From: Syntrophobacteraceae bacterium
Lineage (GTDB): Bacteria; Desulfobacterota; Syntrophobacteria; Syntrophobacterales; Syntrophobacteraceae
Reading direction: 5' to 3'
Length of the DNA stretch: 64,000 nucleotides
Assembly: GCA_013314815.1 (NCBI GenBank)
Contig: JABUEY010000001.1
Span: 1 to 64,000, forward strand
Below, piece after piece: positions 1 to 10,011 of the stretch (its first letter is position 1; every line of letters begins with the position of its first letter). Position numbers and translations under genes: made by a program. Below the pieces are notes generated by a model. That model made no database searches and had not been told where the DNA came from. It worked only from the letters and a program-made list of their open reading frames with translations.

Positions 1-375
1 GACACGACCCCCGACTCGCTTTCCCTGCATCGCCTGGCGGAGAAGATGATTCGGATGAGGCCCGACGCCATCAAGATCGTCACCATGGCGAACTCCCCGG
101 AAGACAACCTCCGGGTCCTGGAACTCATCCCTTCGGTGCAGCATCGATTCGGCGTGCCCGTCGTCGCGTTCTGCATGGGAAGGTTCGGAATCTGGAGCCG
201 CGCGGTTTCGGTGATTCTCGGCAGTCCGTGGACCTACGTGCGGCTGCCGGGCCGGAGTGCATCGGCTCCCGGGCAGTTGAGTCCCGATGAAATGACAAAG
301 CTGCTGAACAGCCTGACCGGGGAGGGTGCCCCGGATTCCCGCGCTCAACTCGGAATTCCGCTTCAGCGGGAATGA
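1..375 (+). CDS. aroD: 3-dehydroquinate dehydratase type I, C-terminal part (5'-truncated by window)
   Basis: The reading frame is open from the first base, so the N-terminus lies outside the window. About 124 residues remain. Type I dehydroquinases make a Schiff base through a Lys in an IKIV-type strand followed by M-A; here AIKIVTMANSPED fits, with the Lys visible. The C-terminal GRFGIWSR segment and the SASAPGQLS substrate-binding loop (Ser and Gln of the family) are also present. The enzyme dehydrates 3-dehydroquinate to 3-dehydroshikimate in the cytoplasm, one step before AroE, whose gene follows 49 bases later. The gene is certain as a family member; its full length cannot be judged. 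Confidence 0.9.
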   Translation, partial: DTTPDSLSLHRLAEKMIRMRPDAIKIVTMANSPEDNLRVLELIPSVQHRFGVPVVAFCMGRFGIWSRAVSVILGSPWTYVRLPGRSASAPGQLSPDEMTKLLNSLTGEGAPDSRAQLGIPLQRE

Positions 376-424
376 AGAAAGCCGTCTACCTGTAACCCGG
401 TCTGCAGTCTGAAAGGAGTAACTC

Positions 425-1285
425 ATGATCCAACCCGTCCACGAGGATCTTTTCGCGGTGGTAGGCAACCCCGTCAGCCACAGCCTCAGCCCGGTGATGA
501 TGAACGCGGCATTCCGGAGCCTGGGGATTCCCGCCGTTTACCTGGCTCTTCAGATCGACAGTCCCGTCGATGACTTGAAGACGCTCTGGGAGACGGGATT
601 CAAAGGGCTGAGCGTCACACTGCCGTTCAAGGAAACGGTATATCGGGCGGCTGTTTCCGTGGACGAGACGGCCGAGGCGATAGGAGCCTTGAACACGCTG
701 CGCCGCTGCGATAAGGGCTGGGAGGGCATCAACACGGACTGGATCGGGGCGACACGGGCGATCGGCAGGTTCACCCGTCTTCATGGAAAGAATGCGCTGG
801 TCATCGGTGCAGGAGGAGCGGCCAGGGCCGTGGTGTACGGGTTAAAGCGCGAAGGCGCCCGAGTGACGGTTTCCAACCGGTGCATCGAACGGGGAAGATC
901 CCTTTCATCATCCATGCGCTGCGACTTCATCTCGCTGCCGGCTCTTGCAAAATCCGGCAACGGGCGGGACTTCGATATCGTGGTCCAATGCACGTCGGTC
1001 GGACTCATGGAAGAGCAATCCGCCCGCCTGGTGCCCGATTCGTTTTTCCACCCGGGCATGGTTGTCATGGAAACCGTCTACAGACCTCTGTGGACCGGAT
1101 TTCTGCTCCAGGCCCGGCAGGCCGGCTGCACAACCGTCCCGGGAATCGATATGCTGCTCCACCAGGGTGTGGCCCAGCTCGAATGGTGGCTCGATCGCCC
1201 GGTCCCGGCGTCCAACGGTATCGACGTGATGGAAAAGGCTCTGAAAAAGGCTCTCGAAGATGAACAGGACATCCAGAAAGATTGA
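425..1285 (+). CDS. aroE: Shikimate dehydrogenase (NADP+)
   Basis: The 286-residue protein has the AroE N-terminal pattern VVGNPVSHSLSP, the catalytic Lys in SVTLPFKE, the NTDWIGA substrate motif and a Rossmann glycine loop LVIGAGGAARAV. It reduces 3-dehydroshikimate to shikimate. The start ATG has an AAGGAG ribosome site about 7 bases upstream. Length is normal for the family. The 3' end overlaps the aroA start by 26 bases, which indicates translational coupling in an aroD-aroE-aroA-dacB run. The C-terminal GIDMLLHQGVAQ segment is typical and supports a complete gene. Confidence 0.95.
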   Translation: MIQPVHEDLFAVVGNPVSHSLSPVMMNAAFRSLGIPAVYLALQIDSPVDDLKTLWETGFKGLSVTLPFKETVYRAAVSVDETAEAIGALNTLRRCDKGWEGINTDWIGATRAIGRFTRLHGKNALVIGAGGAARAVVYGLKREGARVTVSNRCIERGRSLSSSMRCDFISLPALAKSGNGRDFDIVVQCTSVGLMEEQSARLVPDSFFHPGMVVMETVYRPLWTGFLLQARQAGCTTVPGIDMLLHQGVAQLEWWLDRPVPASNGIDVMEKALKKALEDEQDIQKD

Positions 1286-2549
1286 ACCCGTCGGCCCGGT
1301 GAAAGCCCGCGTGCGCCTGCCCGGTTCCAAGTCCGTTACGCACCGCGCACTGCTCATGGCCGCCCTGGCCGATGGTCCGAGCGAGATCTCGAACGCGCTG
1401 TCCGCCGAGGACACCCATCTGACCGCGAAGGCGCTGAGACAGCTCGGCACGGAAGTGGACTGGGGAGAAGACCTGGTGCGTATCGTACCGGCCCGGCAGC
1501 GATGGGTGGAACCCGCTGAACCCATCTACCTGGGCAACAGCGGCACCAGCACCCGCCTTCTGCTGGCCATCGCAGCGGCGGGAAAAGGCAGATTCGTGTT
1601 CGACGGGACGGAACGCCTCCGGGAGCGCCCCATCGGGCCTGTACTCGATGCGCTGGAAACCCTGGGAGTCCGCTGCAGGTGTTTGAACAAGCCGGGCTAT
1701 CCTCCCGTCGAGATCATCTCGAAGGGCCTGTCCGGCGGGCGGGTGCTCGTGGATGCCCGCCAGAGCAGCCAGTTCCTTTCGGCCCTGCTCATCGCCGCCC
1801 CGTGCGCTGCGGGAGACATCCTGGTCGAATGGCTCAAGCCCGTGGCATCCTTCCCCTATGTCGAACTCACCCTTGCAATGATGAAGGAATCGGGAATAGA
1901 ATACCGGCGGATCGGCGAAGATGGAGTTGCCGTGCCGGCTCCTCGACACTACAGGCCGCTTAGATACACCGTGGAAGGAGACTGTTCGTCGGCGTCCTAT
2001 TTCTGGGCTGCGGCGGCGCTGTGCGGCGGGGAAGTCTTCACGTATCCCGTATACCCGGACAGCCGGCAGGGAGACTGCCGCCTGCTGGAGATTCTCGAGA
2101 CGATGGGGTGCCGGATCGACCGCGGGAAAGAAGGTGTAACCGTCACCGGCTCGGGGAGACTCAAGGGAATGGATCTCGATATGAACCGAATGCCCGACAT
2201 GGTTCCTACCGTGGCCGTACTGGCGGCTTTCGCCGACGGGCAGACAAGGATCGGGAACGTGGCACACCTGCGGATCAAGGAATCCGATCGGCTGCACACA
2301 GTGGCCGTCGAATTGGCCAAGTTCGGAGTTCCCGTCCGGGAACTGCCGGACGGACTGATCATCGAAGGGGGAAGAGCCGCTTCGCCGGCGGGCCCGATCG
2401 AAACGTACGAAGATCACAGGCTGGCCATGGCCTTTGCGGTGATGGGGCTTCGGGTAGCCGGAGTGAGGATTCTCGGCGCCGAAGCCGTTGCCAAGTCCTT
2501 CCCGGGCTTCTGGGACCATTTCAACCGCCTGGGCGGAAAGCATGACTAG
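1260..2549 (+). CDS. aroA: 3-phosphoshikimate 1-carboxyvinyltransferase (EPSP synthase)
   Basis: The 429-residue protein shows the N-terminal LPGSKSVTHRALL motif that binds shikimate-3-phosphate, the PEP-site loop GNSGTSTRLL, and the RIKESDRL signature with the active-site Lys. A second conserved stretch EDHRLAMAFAV lies near the C-terminus. It joins shikimate-3-phosphate and phosphoenolpyruvate. The loop carries Ser and Thr where the common E. coli-type enzyme reads NAGTAMR, so this belongs to another sequence class; I do not infer inhibitor behaviour from that. The start lies inside aroE and the end overlaps dacB by 8 bases. Confidence 0.96.
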   Translation: MNRTSRKIEPVGPVKARVRLPGSKSVTHRALLMAALADGPSEISNALSAEDTHLTAKALRQLGTEVDWGEDLVRIVPARQRWVEPAEPIYLGNSGTSTRLLLAIAAAGKGRFVFDGTERLRERPIGPVLDALETLGVRCRCLNKPGYPPVEIISKGLSGGRVLVDARQSSQFLSALLIAAPCAAGDILVEWLKPVASFPYVELTLAMMKESGIEYRRIGEDGVAVPAPRHYRPLRYTVEGDCSSASYFWAAAALCGGEVFTYPVYPDSRQGDCRLLEILETMGCRIDRGKEGVTVTGSGRLKGMDLDMNRMPDMVPTVAVLAAFADGQTRIGNVAHLRIKESDRLHTVAVELAKFGVPVRELPDGLIIEGGRAASPAGPIETYEDHRLAMAFAVMGLRVAGVRILGAEAVAKSFPGFWDHFNRLGGKHD

Positions 2550-3981
2550 GCCACGCGCGATTCTCGTCGCACTTCTCGGAATCCTGGCCTGTGCCGGGGG
2601 GGCATGGAGCCAGGATGGAGCATCCTTCTTCCGGGAAAGCGTCGAGAGAATGCAGAAGACTTCGGGCGAGGTGGGCATCCAGGTGGTCTCGCTTCCCTCG
2701 GGGCAGGTCATGTGGGAACACCATTCCGGGGTTCCCCTGGTGCCCGCATCCCTGGTCAAAATCCTCACCAGCTATGCCGCACTCAAACATTTCCAACCCA
2801 CTTACCGCTTCAAGACGTTCGTTTATGCCACGGCTGCCCCGCGCAACGGAGTGGTCGACGGAGACGTATGGATCAAAAGCGAAGGAGACATTTTCTTTGT
2901 AACGGAAAGTGTTGCGGCTCTTGCCGACAAACTGAAGCAGGCGGGCGTAAGAGTCATCCGGGGCGGCATCTATACGGACAACAGCTATTTCCGCCCGGAA
3001 ACCGAACAGGTCTGCCTCGATGAGCGATGCGATCAAAGCTACAATCCCGTGATTTCCGCCACCGCCCTGGACTACAACACTCTTGCGTTCAAAGTCTCCC
3101 CAGGGGCCAGGGCCGGCTTGCCGGTCCGCGTCGAATGGTCTCCTCCGGGCGACTACGTTCATTTGAACAACCAGGCCGCCACCGGCCCTCGAAAGTCAAA
3201 GAACCAGCCAAACCTGCGCTCCGTGGGAGTCACCGGGGACGGACGGCAGAGGTTCCACCTGGCGGGAAAGATTCCATTGAACAGCCGGTATGCAAAGGAA
3301 TTCCGATTCCATGTGCGGGAGCCCGCATCCTTCTTTTCTCGTTCGGTGAAGAAACTGATCGAGGCGGAGGGCATCGAGGTGGCAGGTTCGAGGTCCGGGA
3401 AAGGTACGGTCCCGCCGAATGCCGTGACCCTGGCGGTGTACGAATCGCCCCCGCTGAGCGAATTGCTCGAAGGGTTGAATCGCTACAGCAATAATTTCAT
3501 GGCAGAGATGCTTTTGAGGAGCCTTGGCGGGTATACGGGCGGTTCGCCGGGCACGGCGGACAAGGGGATCGCGGCCGTCACCGGGACCCTGCGGGAACTC
3601 GATGTCCCGGAGCGGGAAGTGACTCTGCACAGCGGATCCGGGTTGAGCCGCAGCTGCCGGGTGAGCCCCCGCGTTTTCTGCCGGGTTCTTGCCAGCGCCT
3701 TCGCCGACCCTGTCATCTCGCTTGCCTTCCTGTCTTCCCTTGCCGAAAACGGATCCCAGGGCACCCTGAGAAAGCGCATCTGCACGCCCGATGTCCAGGT
3801 GCGAGGCAAGACGGGAACGCTCAATGATGTGGTCAGCTTTGCCGGGTATGTGTCCGGCTGCGGCCAAGGACCCGTAGCCGTGGCAGTGCTGTTGAACCAG
3901 GTTCAGAACCGATGGGAAGCGAGGGAGGCCCTGGATTCTTTCCTGGAAAGGCTTCCGCTGAATATTGAATCACCCCGTTGA
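2542..3981 (+). CDS. dacB: D-alanyl-D-alanine carboxypeptidase/endopeptidase (PBP4 family, S13)
   Basis: The ATG at 2542 is chosen over an in-frame ATG at 2488 because it begins a signal peptide (hydrophobic ILVALLGILACAGGAWS) and overlaps the aroA stop by only 8 bases. The 479-residue product matches the usual DacB length. Serine-acylase motifs are visible in order: PASLVK (SxxK nucleophile), YSNN (SxN) and KTGTLN (KTG) near the C-terminus. It would trim or cleave peptidoglycan peptide cross-links in the periplasm. Its overlap with aroA suggests co-transcription with shikimate genes, although the pathways are unrelated. Confidence 0.93.
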   Translation: MTRPRAILVALLGILACAGGAWSQDGASFFRESVERMQKTSGEVGIQVVSLPSGQVMWEHHSGVPLVPASLVKILTSYAALKHFQPTYRFKTFVYATAAPRNGVVDGDVWIKSEGDIFFVTESVAALADKLKQAGVRVIRGGIYTDNSYFRPETEQVCLDERCDQSYNPVISATALDYNTLAFKVSPGARAGLPVRVEWSPPGDYVHLNNQAATGPRKSKNQPNLRSVGVTGDGRQRFHLAGKIPLNSRYAKEFRFHVREPASFFSRSVKKLIEAEGIEVAGSRSGKGTVPPNAVTLAVYESPPLSELLEGLNRYSNNFMAEMLLRSLGGYTGGSPGTADKGIAAVTGTLRELDVPEREVTLHSGSGLSRSCRVSPRVFCRVLASAFADPVISLAFLSSLAENGSQGTLRKRICTPDVQVRGKTGTLNDVVSFAGYVSGCGQGPVAVAVLLNQVQNRWEAREALDSFLERLPLNIESPR

Positions 3982-4077
3982 GGGGCGACTCTCCCGCAGC
4001 TTCCCGCGGCGCCTCCGATGCACTCAGTCGAACGCCGGACCCGGCCTTCCTTTGCTGACATCTTTCACAGAGTCACC

Positions 4078-4803
4078 ATGAGAATCGCAGTCATCTCCGA
4101 CATCCACGGCAATCTCGAAGCCTTCGAGCAGGTGCTGGCAGATATGGACGAATCCTCCGTCGATGCGTCGGTCTGCCTGGGAGACAGCATCGGATACGGG
4201 CCGGACCCGGAAAAGGTGGTTCAGATTCTTCGCAAACGCTGCATCCCGTCGGTCATGGGAAACCACGAACTGGCCATCGCCCGTCCTGAACACCTCGGCT
4301 GGTTCAATCCCTCCGCACGCCGGTCGCTGCTCATCACCCGGGAACTCATTTCCGAGGGCACCCTCGATTATATCAGCCTGCTGCCGACATCTCTCGTTGT
4401 CGAAGGCGCACTCTTCGTCCACGGCTGCCCTCCCGATTCCATGACCCGGTACCTGCTGGATTTCTCGGAACGCCAGCTGGCTGGTCTTTTCCGAAGAATG
4501 GAACAGGATATCTGCTTTGTCGGCCATACGCATACACTGGAAATCGTGACCTTCGACGGATCCAGGGCCATCCGTTCTCCCTTGAGACAGGGAACTCATT
4601 CTCTGCGTGAAGGCTTTCGGTACATCGTCAATGTCGGCAGCGTCGGCCAGCCTCGCGACGGCGACAACAGGGCCAAGTATGTCTTATGGGATAACGTTGA
4701 AAACAGGCTGGAGACCCGGTTTGTACCCTACGATGCTCGAATCACGGCTGCGAAGATATTGGAGCTGGGCTTTCCCGGGATCAATGCAACTCGTCTCTTA
4801 TAG
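4078..4803 (+). CDS. Calcineurin-like metallophosphoesterase (YfcE/MJ0936-like)
   Basis: The protein begins MRIAVISDIHGN, the typical first strand and metal motif, so the ATG at 4078 is preferred to an in-frame ATG 60 bases earlier. The full metal-binding series is present: DIHGN, GDSIGYGPDP, GNHE, VHGCP and GHTH. At 241 residues it is a single-domain enzyme with no signal peptide, so it acts in the cytoplasm. Substrates of this family vary (nucleotide phosphodiesters, diadenosine tetraphosphate, unknown phosphoesters) and cannot be deduced here. It is the last + strand gene before the convergent hydrogenase operon; no clear terminator lies in the 77-base gap. Confidence 0.85.
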   Translation: MRIAVISDIHGNLEAFEQVLADMDESSVDASVCLGDSIGYGPDPEKVVQILRKRCIPSVMGNHELAIARPEHLGWFNPSARRSLLITRELISEGTLDYISLLPTSLVVEGALFVHGCPPDSMTRYLLDFSERQLAGLFRRMEQDICFVGHTHTLEIVTFDGSRAIRSPLRQGTHSLREGFRYIVNVGSVGQPRDGDNRAKYVLWDNVENRLETRFVPYDARITAAKILELGFPGINATRLL

Positions 4804-4880
4804 GGGAAGTACATGGTTTACCCGGAGAACCTCATGCATTGCAGGGGTCATACAGGAGGAGGGAGGGGAGGATTCGACTT

Positions 4881-5387
4881 CTATGGACCGGGGCTGCTCT
4901 CGACGAGCGGCCAGTTCCGGGGCATGGCTTCCAGGAAATCACCGACCTTCGAAAGGGCCCCGGCTGTGGCGTCACTGAATCCTTCGCCATGGTCGAAGTC
5001 TATGCCCGGCACGGTCACGAGCCATGCGTCGGGAGTCTTGCCGTAAAGATACCGGGCATAGGCCATCAGGGTCAACGGACCCATGTGATGACCCATGCCC
5101 GGCGAGAAATCCTCGGGGGAGGCCAGCCTGGATGCCTCTATCCTCAGGCTGTCGGAGCCCGGGGGGATGACCCGGGTATCCACGAATATCACTACGGATA
5201 TCGCATCGCCTGCCATCAGCTCGGCCAGTTCGGGGGTCAGCTGGTGAACGCTTTCCCGGTGCACCTTCAAGTTGCGTTCTTTCCAGATCCTCTCCAGAAT
5301 CTCGGCCAGCATCAGCCCTGCTCCGTCATCCCTGCGCAGGCTGTTTCCATAGGCGATGATAAGAATCATGCGGCGTCTGTCGGCCAT
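4881..5387 (-). CDS. hoxW: [NiFe]-hydrogenase maturation endopeptidase (HoxW/HycI-type)
   Basis: The 168-residue protein begins with ILIIAYGNSLRRDDGAG, the glycine-rich strand and first nickel-ligand acid of the HybD/HycI/HoxW protease family; an FVDT acid and a GHHMGPL His cluster follow. These proteases remove the C-terminal tail of the large subunit after nickel insertion. The gene start overlaps the hoxH stop (TAATG), placing it last in the hox operon. The adjacent HoxH does carry a tail beyond its terminal Cys-x-x-Cys motif, so a dedicated protease is expected. The family is sure; the name HoxW follows from context. Confidence 0.87.
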   Translation of the reverse strand: MADRRRMILIIAYGNSLRRDDGAGLMLAEILERIWKERNLKVHRESVHQLTPELAELMAGDAISVVIFVDTRVIPPGSDSLRIEASRLASPEDFSPGMGHHMGPLTLMAYARYLYGKTPDAWLVTVPGIDFDHGEGFSDATAGALSKVGDFLEAMPRNWPLVESSPGP

Positions 5388-6823
5388 TAATCCCTGAACC
5401 GCTCCGCCACAACCTCCCCGTTGGAATCCACTATCTGCACATGAAGCGGCATCTGACCCACGGCATGAGTCGAACAGCTCAGGCAGGGGTCATAGAGCCG
5501 GATTCCGTGTTCCACGCGATTGAGCAGCCCTTCGCTGATGTCGTTGCCGCTCAGGTAGGCTTCGGCAATCTGGCGTACGGTCTTGTTCATCGCCTGGTTG
5601 TTGTTGCCAGTTGCCACCAGCAGGTTGACCTTCTTGATGATCCCGTTTTCATCCACGTTGTATTCGTGAATGAGCGTTCCGCGGGGAGCCTCCATAATGC
5701 CGATACCCACCGGGCGGTTGACACCCGCATGGCTGCGCACATGATCGCTGGTGACGTCCGGATCCTGGATGAGTTCCTGGATTCTTTCGAGAGCGAACAG
5801 GATCTCGATCAGACGCGCGTAGTGGTAGTGGAAGCTGCTGGTCACCGGCCTGCCTCCCACTCCCAGCCTTCTGAACTGGCGCAGTTCCCGGTCTGCCCTC
5901 GGAGTACCCGCAAAATCGCAGATGTTGAGTCGAGCGAGCGGGCCGACCCGGTACAGTCCGGCCCCATTTTCGTATCCTGCCGGCTTGTAATACGGGAACT
6001 TCAGGTAGCTCCAGGTCTCCACCGCCTCGGCAATGATTTCCTTGTAGCGGTCGGTGTGGAGTCCCGGTTCGATGATCCTGCCTTCGGCATCCATCACTCT
6101 CAGGAGTCCGTCGTAATGTTCGAGGCCTCCGTCCGGAGTCACCAGCCCGATGTACAGGCTTGGAAAGTCGCCGTACCTTTCCGTTTCCGGCTTGAATTTT
6201 TCGTACCTGTCCTTGAGAAGATCGAGGGCGATCTCGGTGATTTCGAAGGCTTCCGGCAGCTTCCGGCTTATTTCGTTCAGGTTTTCGGCATTCAGGGGTT
6301 CGCGGACCCCGCCGGGAACGGCCCACGGAGGATGCACGCTCTTGCTCCCCAGCATGCGGATGATTTCCTGGCCGAACTGGCGCAGGCGAATGCCGCTGCG
6401 AGCGATCTCGGGATGCTGCTGGATAAGGCCCACAACGTTCCGGGCAGCCGGATCACTCTCCATGCCCAGCAGCAGATCCGGCCCACTCAGGTGGAAAAAG
6501 CTGAGCGCATGGCTTTGAACGTACTGTGCATGGTTGATGAGGCGCCGCAGCTTCTCAGCCGCGGGAGGGATGCTTACTCCCACAATGGCATCGCATGCCT
6601 TGGCCGAAGCCAGCATGTGGCTGACGGGGCAGATGCCGCAGATGCGCATGGTAATGCCCGGCATTTCCGGGAATGTACGTCCTTCGCAGAATCTTTCAAA
6701 GCCCCGGAACTCCGTCACGTGGAACCTGGCATCGGCTACCTTGCCGTCCTGGTCCAGGTGAATCGAGATCTTGCCGTGCCCTTCAATGCGAGTGACTGGA
6801 TCGATTACTATAGTCTTTGCCAT
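5387..6823 (-). CDS. hoxH: NAD-reducing [NiFe] hydrogenase large subunit
   Basis: The 478-residue protein has both nickel-binding motifs of [NiFe] large subunits: [10 protein letters not shown] near the N-terminus and [18 protein letters not shown] near the C-terminus. The N-terminal [12 protein letters not shown] is the usual signature. About 25 residues follow the DPCxxCxxH motif and are probably removed by the neighbouring protease. Absence of a signal peptide and the HoxY/U/F/E partners place it in the group 3d-like soluble bidirectional class. A GAAGGA ribosome site precedes the ATG. The enzyme splits or forms H2 while exchanging electrons with NAD(H). Confidence 0.95.
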   Translation of the reverse strand: MAKTIVIDPVTRIEGHGKISIHLDQDGKVADARFHVTEFRGFERFCEGRTFPEMPGITMRICGICPVSHMLASAKACDAIVGVSIPPAAEKLRRLINHAQYVQSHALSFFHLSGPDLLLGMESDPAARNVVGLIQQHPEIARSGIRLRQFGQEIIRMLGSKSVHPPWAVPGGVREPLNAENLNEISRKLPEAFEITEIALDLLKDRYEKFKPETERYGDFPSLYIGLVTPDGGLEHYDGLLRVMDAEGRIIEPGLHTDRYKEIIAEAVETWSYLKFPYYKPAGYENGAGLYRVGPLARLNICDFAGTPRADRELRQFRRLGVGGRPVTSSFHYHYARLIEILFALERIQELIQDPDVTSDHVRSHAGVNRPVGIGIMEAPRGTLIHEYNVDENGIIKKVNLLVATGNNNQAMNKTVRQIAEAYLSGNDISEGLLNRVEHGIRLYDPCLSCSTHAVGQMPLHVQIVDSNGEVVAERFRD

Positions 6824-6908
6824 ACTCGTCCTTCTTCACAAACGGATTGACTTGGTTGGTCTGCACTCGAACGAATGACAGCGTAATTCGTCCTTTGCCT
6901 TCATCCCG

Positions 6909-7466
6909 CTATCCGAAGCTGCGCATATCCTCGTCCAGCAGCACAGGCTCCCCTCTCAACAATGCCGTAACGGCGGCCCAGATCCGTTCTGGACTGGGAG
7001 GACAACCGGGCAGGTATATGTCGACGGGGATCACCTGGTGCAGAGGCATCACCTTGGGAACGAGCACCGGCATGATCTCCTTGAACTCGTCTGTTGGAGG
7101 CGGTGCCTTTCCCGGCCCTTCATGGTAAACGGAGGTCAGGACGTCGTCCAGGTTGAGACGGTTGCGCAGGCTGGGGACGTTCCCGGTAACGGCGCAGTCG
7201 CCGAAGCTGATCACGACTTTGCTCTTGTCACGAATTTCATGGGCCAGGTGTACGTGTTCGTCATTGGCGACGGCCCCTTCGACAAGGGTCACGTCGACCC
7301 CTTCCGGGAACACTTTGATATCGGCAATAGGGCTGTAAACGATGTCTACGAGCCCGACCACATCTATCAGGCGTTCATCCAGATCCAGCAAGCTCATATG
7401 ACAGCCGGCGCAGCCGCCGAACCAGGCAGTGGCCAGTCGTACTTTGTTGTCGGGTTTAGTGGTCAT
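6909..7466 (-). CDS. hoxY: NAD-reducing hydrogenase small subunit
   Basis: The 185-residue protein starts with [22 protein letters not shown], containing the CxxC proximal-cluster pair of hydrogenase small subunits (and NuoB relatives). Later cysteines in [10 protein letters not shown] and YLPGCPPSP complete one [4Fe-4S] cluster. It lacks a Tat signal and the extra cluster domain of membrane-bound small subunits, which fits the short cytoplasmic HoxY type. It carries electrons from HoxH to HoxU. An AGGAGAGG ribosome site precedes the ATG. The gene lies 85 bases upstream of hoxH and 18 bases downstream of hoxU in the same operon. Confidence 0.94.
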   Translation of the reverse strand: MTTKPDNKVRLATAWFGGCAGCHMSLLDLDERLIDVVGLVDIVYSPIADIKVFPEGVDVTLVEGAVANDEHVHLAHEIRDKSKVVISFGDCAVTGNVPSLRNRLNLDDVLTSVYHEGPGKAPPPTDEFKEIMPVLVPKVMPLHQVIPVDIYLPGCPPSPERIWAAVTALLRGEPVLLDEDMRSFG

Positions 7467-7484
7467 GCTGTGCCTCTCCTTTTA

Positions 7485-8204
7485 TCAGGACCATCGCCAT
7501 ATTTTCTTGTCCCGGCCATCGAGAATCCAAAGCAGAAAGTCATGCTGCTTCACCATCTCGGATGCAGTGGCTCCCTTCTTGAAAAGAGCTCCCGTCGGGC
7601 AGACCTGGACGCATTTGCCGCAGCCTGTGCAGCTCCGGCTCGTACCCCAGGGCTGATTCATTCCGGTAATCACTCTGCTGTCGATACCTCGACCTGCCGT
7701 ATCGAGGGTATGAGCCCCTTCCACCTCGTCACAGACCCTGTTGCAGCGACTGCACAGAATGCAGCGGTTGTGATCCAGGACATACCTCTCGTGGCTTGCG
7801 TCCATGGGCAGGTCGGGACAAAGATAATCGTACCGCACATGGTCCACTCCCAGCTTGGCCGCAACACTCTGCAATTCGCAGTTGCCGTTCATGACGCACC
7901 CGCAGCAGATGTGGTTGCGTTCGGCAAGGAGCAGTTCGACGATCATACGGCGATAATTGGTCAGGCGTTCGCTGTGCGTCGTAATGACCATGCCTTCCTG
8001 GACAGGAGTGACGCAGGAGGCGAGCAGCCTCGGACTTCCCTGCATTTCCACCATGCAGAGGCGACAGCCACCCCGCTCGCTCAATCCCTCCAGATGGCAG
8101 AGGGTAGGGATTTCTATCCCCTGGTCCTTGATCGCCCGCAGCAGACTCTTGTCCGCCTGGGCGCTGACGAGTTTATCGTTTATGGTGAGGGTGACAACCG
8201 ACAT
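7485..8204 (-). CDS. hoxU: Hydrogenase diaphorase subunit, iron-sulfur protein (NuoG-N-like)
   Basis: The 239-residue protein has an N-terminal [2Fe-2S] ferredoxin fold (cysteines in [15 protein letters not shown] and a later LLASC), a NuoG-type His/Cys cluster region ([12 protein letters not shown]), and two [4Fe-4S] motifs, [11 protein letters not shown] and [11 protein letters not shown]. This cluster order is that of HoxU and of the N-terminus of NuoG and of the FdhA protein further along the window. It would wire HoxY to HoxF. The ATG follows a GGAGG site at a good distance. Length is normal for HoxU. Confidence 0.94.
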   Translation of the reverse strand: MSVVTLTINDKLVSAQADKSLLRAIKDQGIEIPTLCHLEGLSERGGCRLCMVEMQGSPRLLASCVTPVQEGMVITTHSERLTNYRRMIVELLLAERNHICCGCVMNGNCELQSVAAKLGVDHVRYDYLCPDLPMDASHERYVLDHNRCILCSRCNRVCDEVEGAHTLDTAGRGIDSRVITGMNQPWGTSRSCTGCGKCVQVCPTGALFKKGATASEMVKQHDFLLWILDGRDKKIWRWS

Positions 8205-8266
8205 TATGACACCTCCATTGGAGATTTAATCCAAATCATTCAAGTCAATACGGTTCGCCGGTCCTT

Positions 8267-9925
8267 TCACGGCTTTGCCGCCATCTGGCAGACTCCGGCC
8301 GGACAGTGATGCTCCTTGATGTGCGCTTCGTACTCATCCCGGAAGTACCTCAGCGTACTGTAAATGGGATTGGGCGCCGTCTGTCCCAGCCCGCAAAGGC
8401 TGGTCTCCTTCACCATCAGGCACAATTCCTCGAGCCTTGCCAGATCGTCCATGGTTGCCAGCCCCTTGGTAATCTTGTCCAGCATGCGATGCATCTGGAC
8501 CGTACCGGCCCTGCAGGGACTGCATTTGCCGCAGCTTTCATCCATGCAGAATTCCATGAAGAACTTGGCCACGTCGGGCATGCAGCTCTGATCGTCCATG
8601 ACGATGAGGCCACCCGAGCCCATGATGGAACCGAGTTTCTGGAGTGTTTCATAATCGATGGGGGTATCGAGGTATTCGGCGGGGATACATCCGCCGCTGG
8701 GACCGCCCGTCTGGGCCGCCTTGAAGGGGCGTCCGCCCGGTATGCCGCCTCCGATGTCGTAGACGATCTCGCGCAGCGTGATGCCGATGGGCACCTCGAT
8801 GAGTCCCGTATTGACGACCTTGCCCGCCAGGGCGAAGATCTTGGCTCCCTTGCTCTTCTCCGTCCCGTGGCTCGCGTACCAGTCCGCTCCCTGCCCGATG
8901 ATCGCCGCGATGTTCCCGAAGGTCTCCACGTTATTGATCAGCGTCGGGAATCCCCACAGTCCTTTGTTCGCCGGATAGGGAGGCCGGGGCACGGGCTGTC
9001 CGCGCCTGCCCATGATGGAAGCCATCAGGGCGGTTTCCTCACCACACACGAACGCTCCGGCACCCATGCGGATGTCGATGCGGAAGTTGAAGTTGCTCTC
9101 CATCACGCGCATACCGAGCATACCCTTGCGCTCCGCAGCCTTGATGGCACGCTCCAACCGCTTGGCCGCAAGGGGATATTCTCCGCGCACATAGATATAG
9201 CCCTGGTCCGCGCCGACCGCGTAACCCGCGATGGCCATCCCTTCAAGCACCCTGTGAGGATCGGATTCCATGAGCGTGCGGTCCATGTAGGCTCCCGGGT
9301 CTCCTTCGTCTCCGTTGGCAACGACGAACTTTCTCTCCCCCGGCGCCTTGCGCACCATATGCCATTTCAGCCCGGTGGGATAACCGGCGCCGCCGCGGCC
9401 TCGAATCCCGCTGCGAACGATTTCCTCACACACCTCTTCAGGCGACATTTCCCGCAGGGCATGGATGAGGGCCGTATATCCGCCTCGAGCGATGTAGCTG
9501 TCCAGTTTTTCGGGGTCGATCGTTCCACTGTCGGCAAGAACGATCTTCTTCTGTTTGACGAAGAAGGGCCAGTCGGAGGGAAGTGCACGTCCTTCGAGTT
9601 CTGGAGCGGACAGCTTCCGGACATGTTTATCGACGATCTTTTCGGCTATCTCCGGGGTTACGTTTTCATAAATAACATCTTCCTTGCCTTCCATTTTGAC
9701 CGTAACCAGCGGTCCGCGACTGCAGGGTCCCATGCAGCCCGTTGCGACAGCCTCGACCTCAGCCTGCAATCCGTCGGTCTCGATGGCCTTTTTCAAAGCT
9801 TCCTGCACAGCGAGTCCGCCGGAAGATATGCAAGGGGTACTGGCACAGCAGAGGAGCCGGCAGCGAAATTTCTGTTGTCGGTCCAGTTCGCTCTGGGCCA
9901 ATGCGTAGAGTTCCGTTCGGTTCAT
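8267..9925 (-). CDS. hoxF: Hydrogenase diaphorase subunit, NAD/FMN-binding (NuoF-like)
   Basis: The 552-residue protein has an N-terminal thioredoxin-like [2Fe-2S] domain (roughly residues 15-110, cysteines in [14 protein letters not shown]) followed by a NuoF core. The NADH/FMN signatures [23 protein letters not shown] and [13 protein letters not shown] are all visible, and the C-terminal [4Fe-4S] motif is [13 protein letters not shown]. It oxidises NADH or reduces NAD+. Unlike the paralogous formate dehydrogenase subunit at 17.8-19.6 kb it ends soon after the NuoF core and lacks a C-terminal 2x[4Fe-4S] ferredoxin extension. An 86-base gap separates it from hoxE. Confidence 0.95.
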   Translation of the reverse strand: MNRTELYALAQSELDRQQKFRCRLLCCASTPCISSGGLAVQEALKKAIETDGLQAEVEAVATGCMGPCSRGPLVTVKMEGKEDVIYENVTPEIAEKIVDKHVRKLSAPELEGRALPSDWPFFVKQKKIVLADSGTIDPEKLDSYIARGGYTALIHALREMSPEEVCEEIVRSGIRGRGGAGYPTGLKWHMVRKAPGERKFVVANGDEGDPGAYMDRTLMESDPHRVLEGMAIAGYAVGADQGYIYVRGEYPLAAKRLERAIKAAERKGMLGMRVMESNFNFRIDIRMGAGAFVCGEETALMASIMGRRGQPVPRPPYPANKGLWGFPTLINNVETFGNIAAIIGQGADWYASHGTEKSKGAKIFALAGKVVNTGLIEVPIGITLREIVYDIGGGIPGGRPFKAAQTGGPSGGCIPAEYLDTPIDYETLQKLGSIMGSGGLIVMDDQSCMPDVAKFFMEFCMDESCGKCSPCRAGTVQMHRMLDKITKGLATMDDLARLEELCLMVKETSLCGLGQTAPNPIYSTLRYFRDEYEAHIKEHHCPAGVCQMAAKP

Positions 9926-10011
9926 AACGCTGTTCTCTCCTTAAGAGTTCTGACGTTTTCGTAGCGCTGTTTCCCCTCAAGTTCAACGTGTCATTTGAAA
10001 TCAGCATCGTC

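Noticed and set aside
4804-4880. Terminator between the convergent phosphoesterase and hoxW genes
   Set aside because: No stem with a T run was found in the 77-base gap.
5441-6850. 469-codon open frame on the + strand opposite hoxH
   Set aside because: A shadow of hoxH; the opposite frame has full [NiFe] motifs. The same applies to other long opposite-strand frames over the RND pump, hoxF and fdhB.
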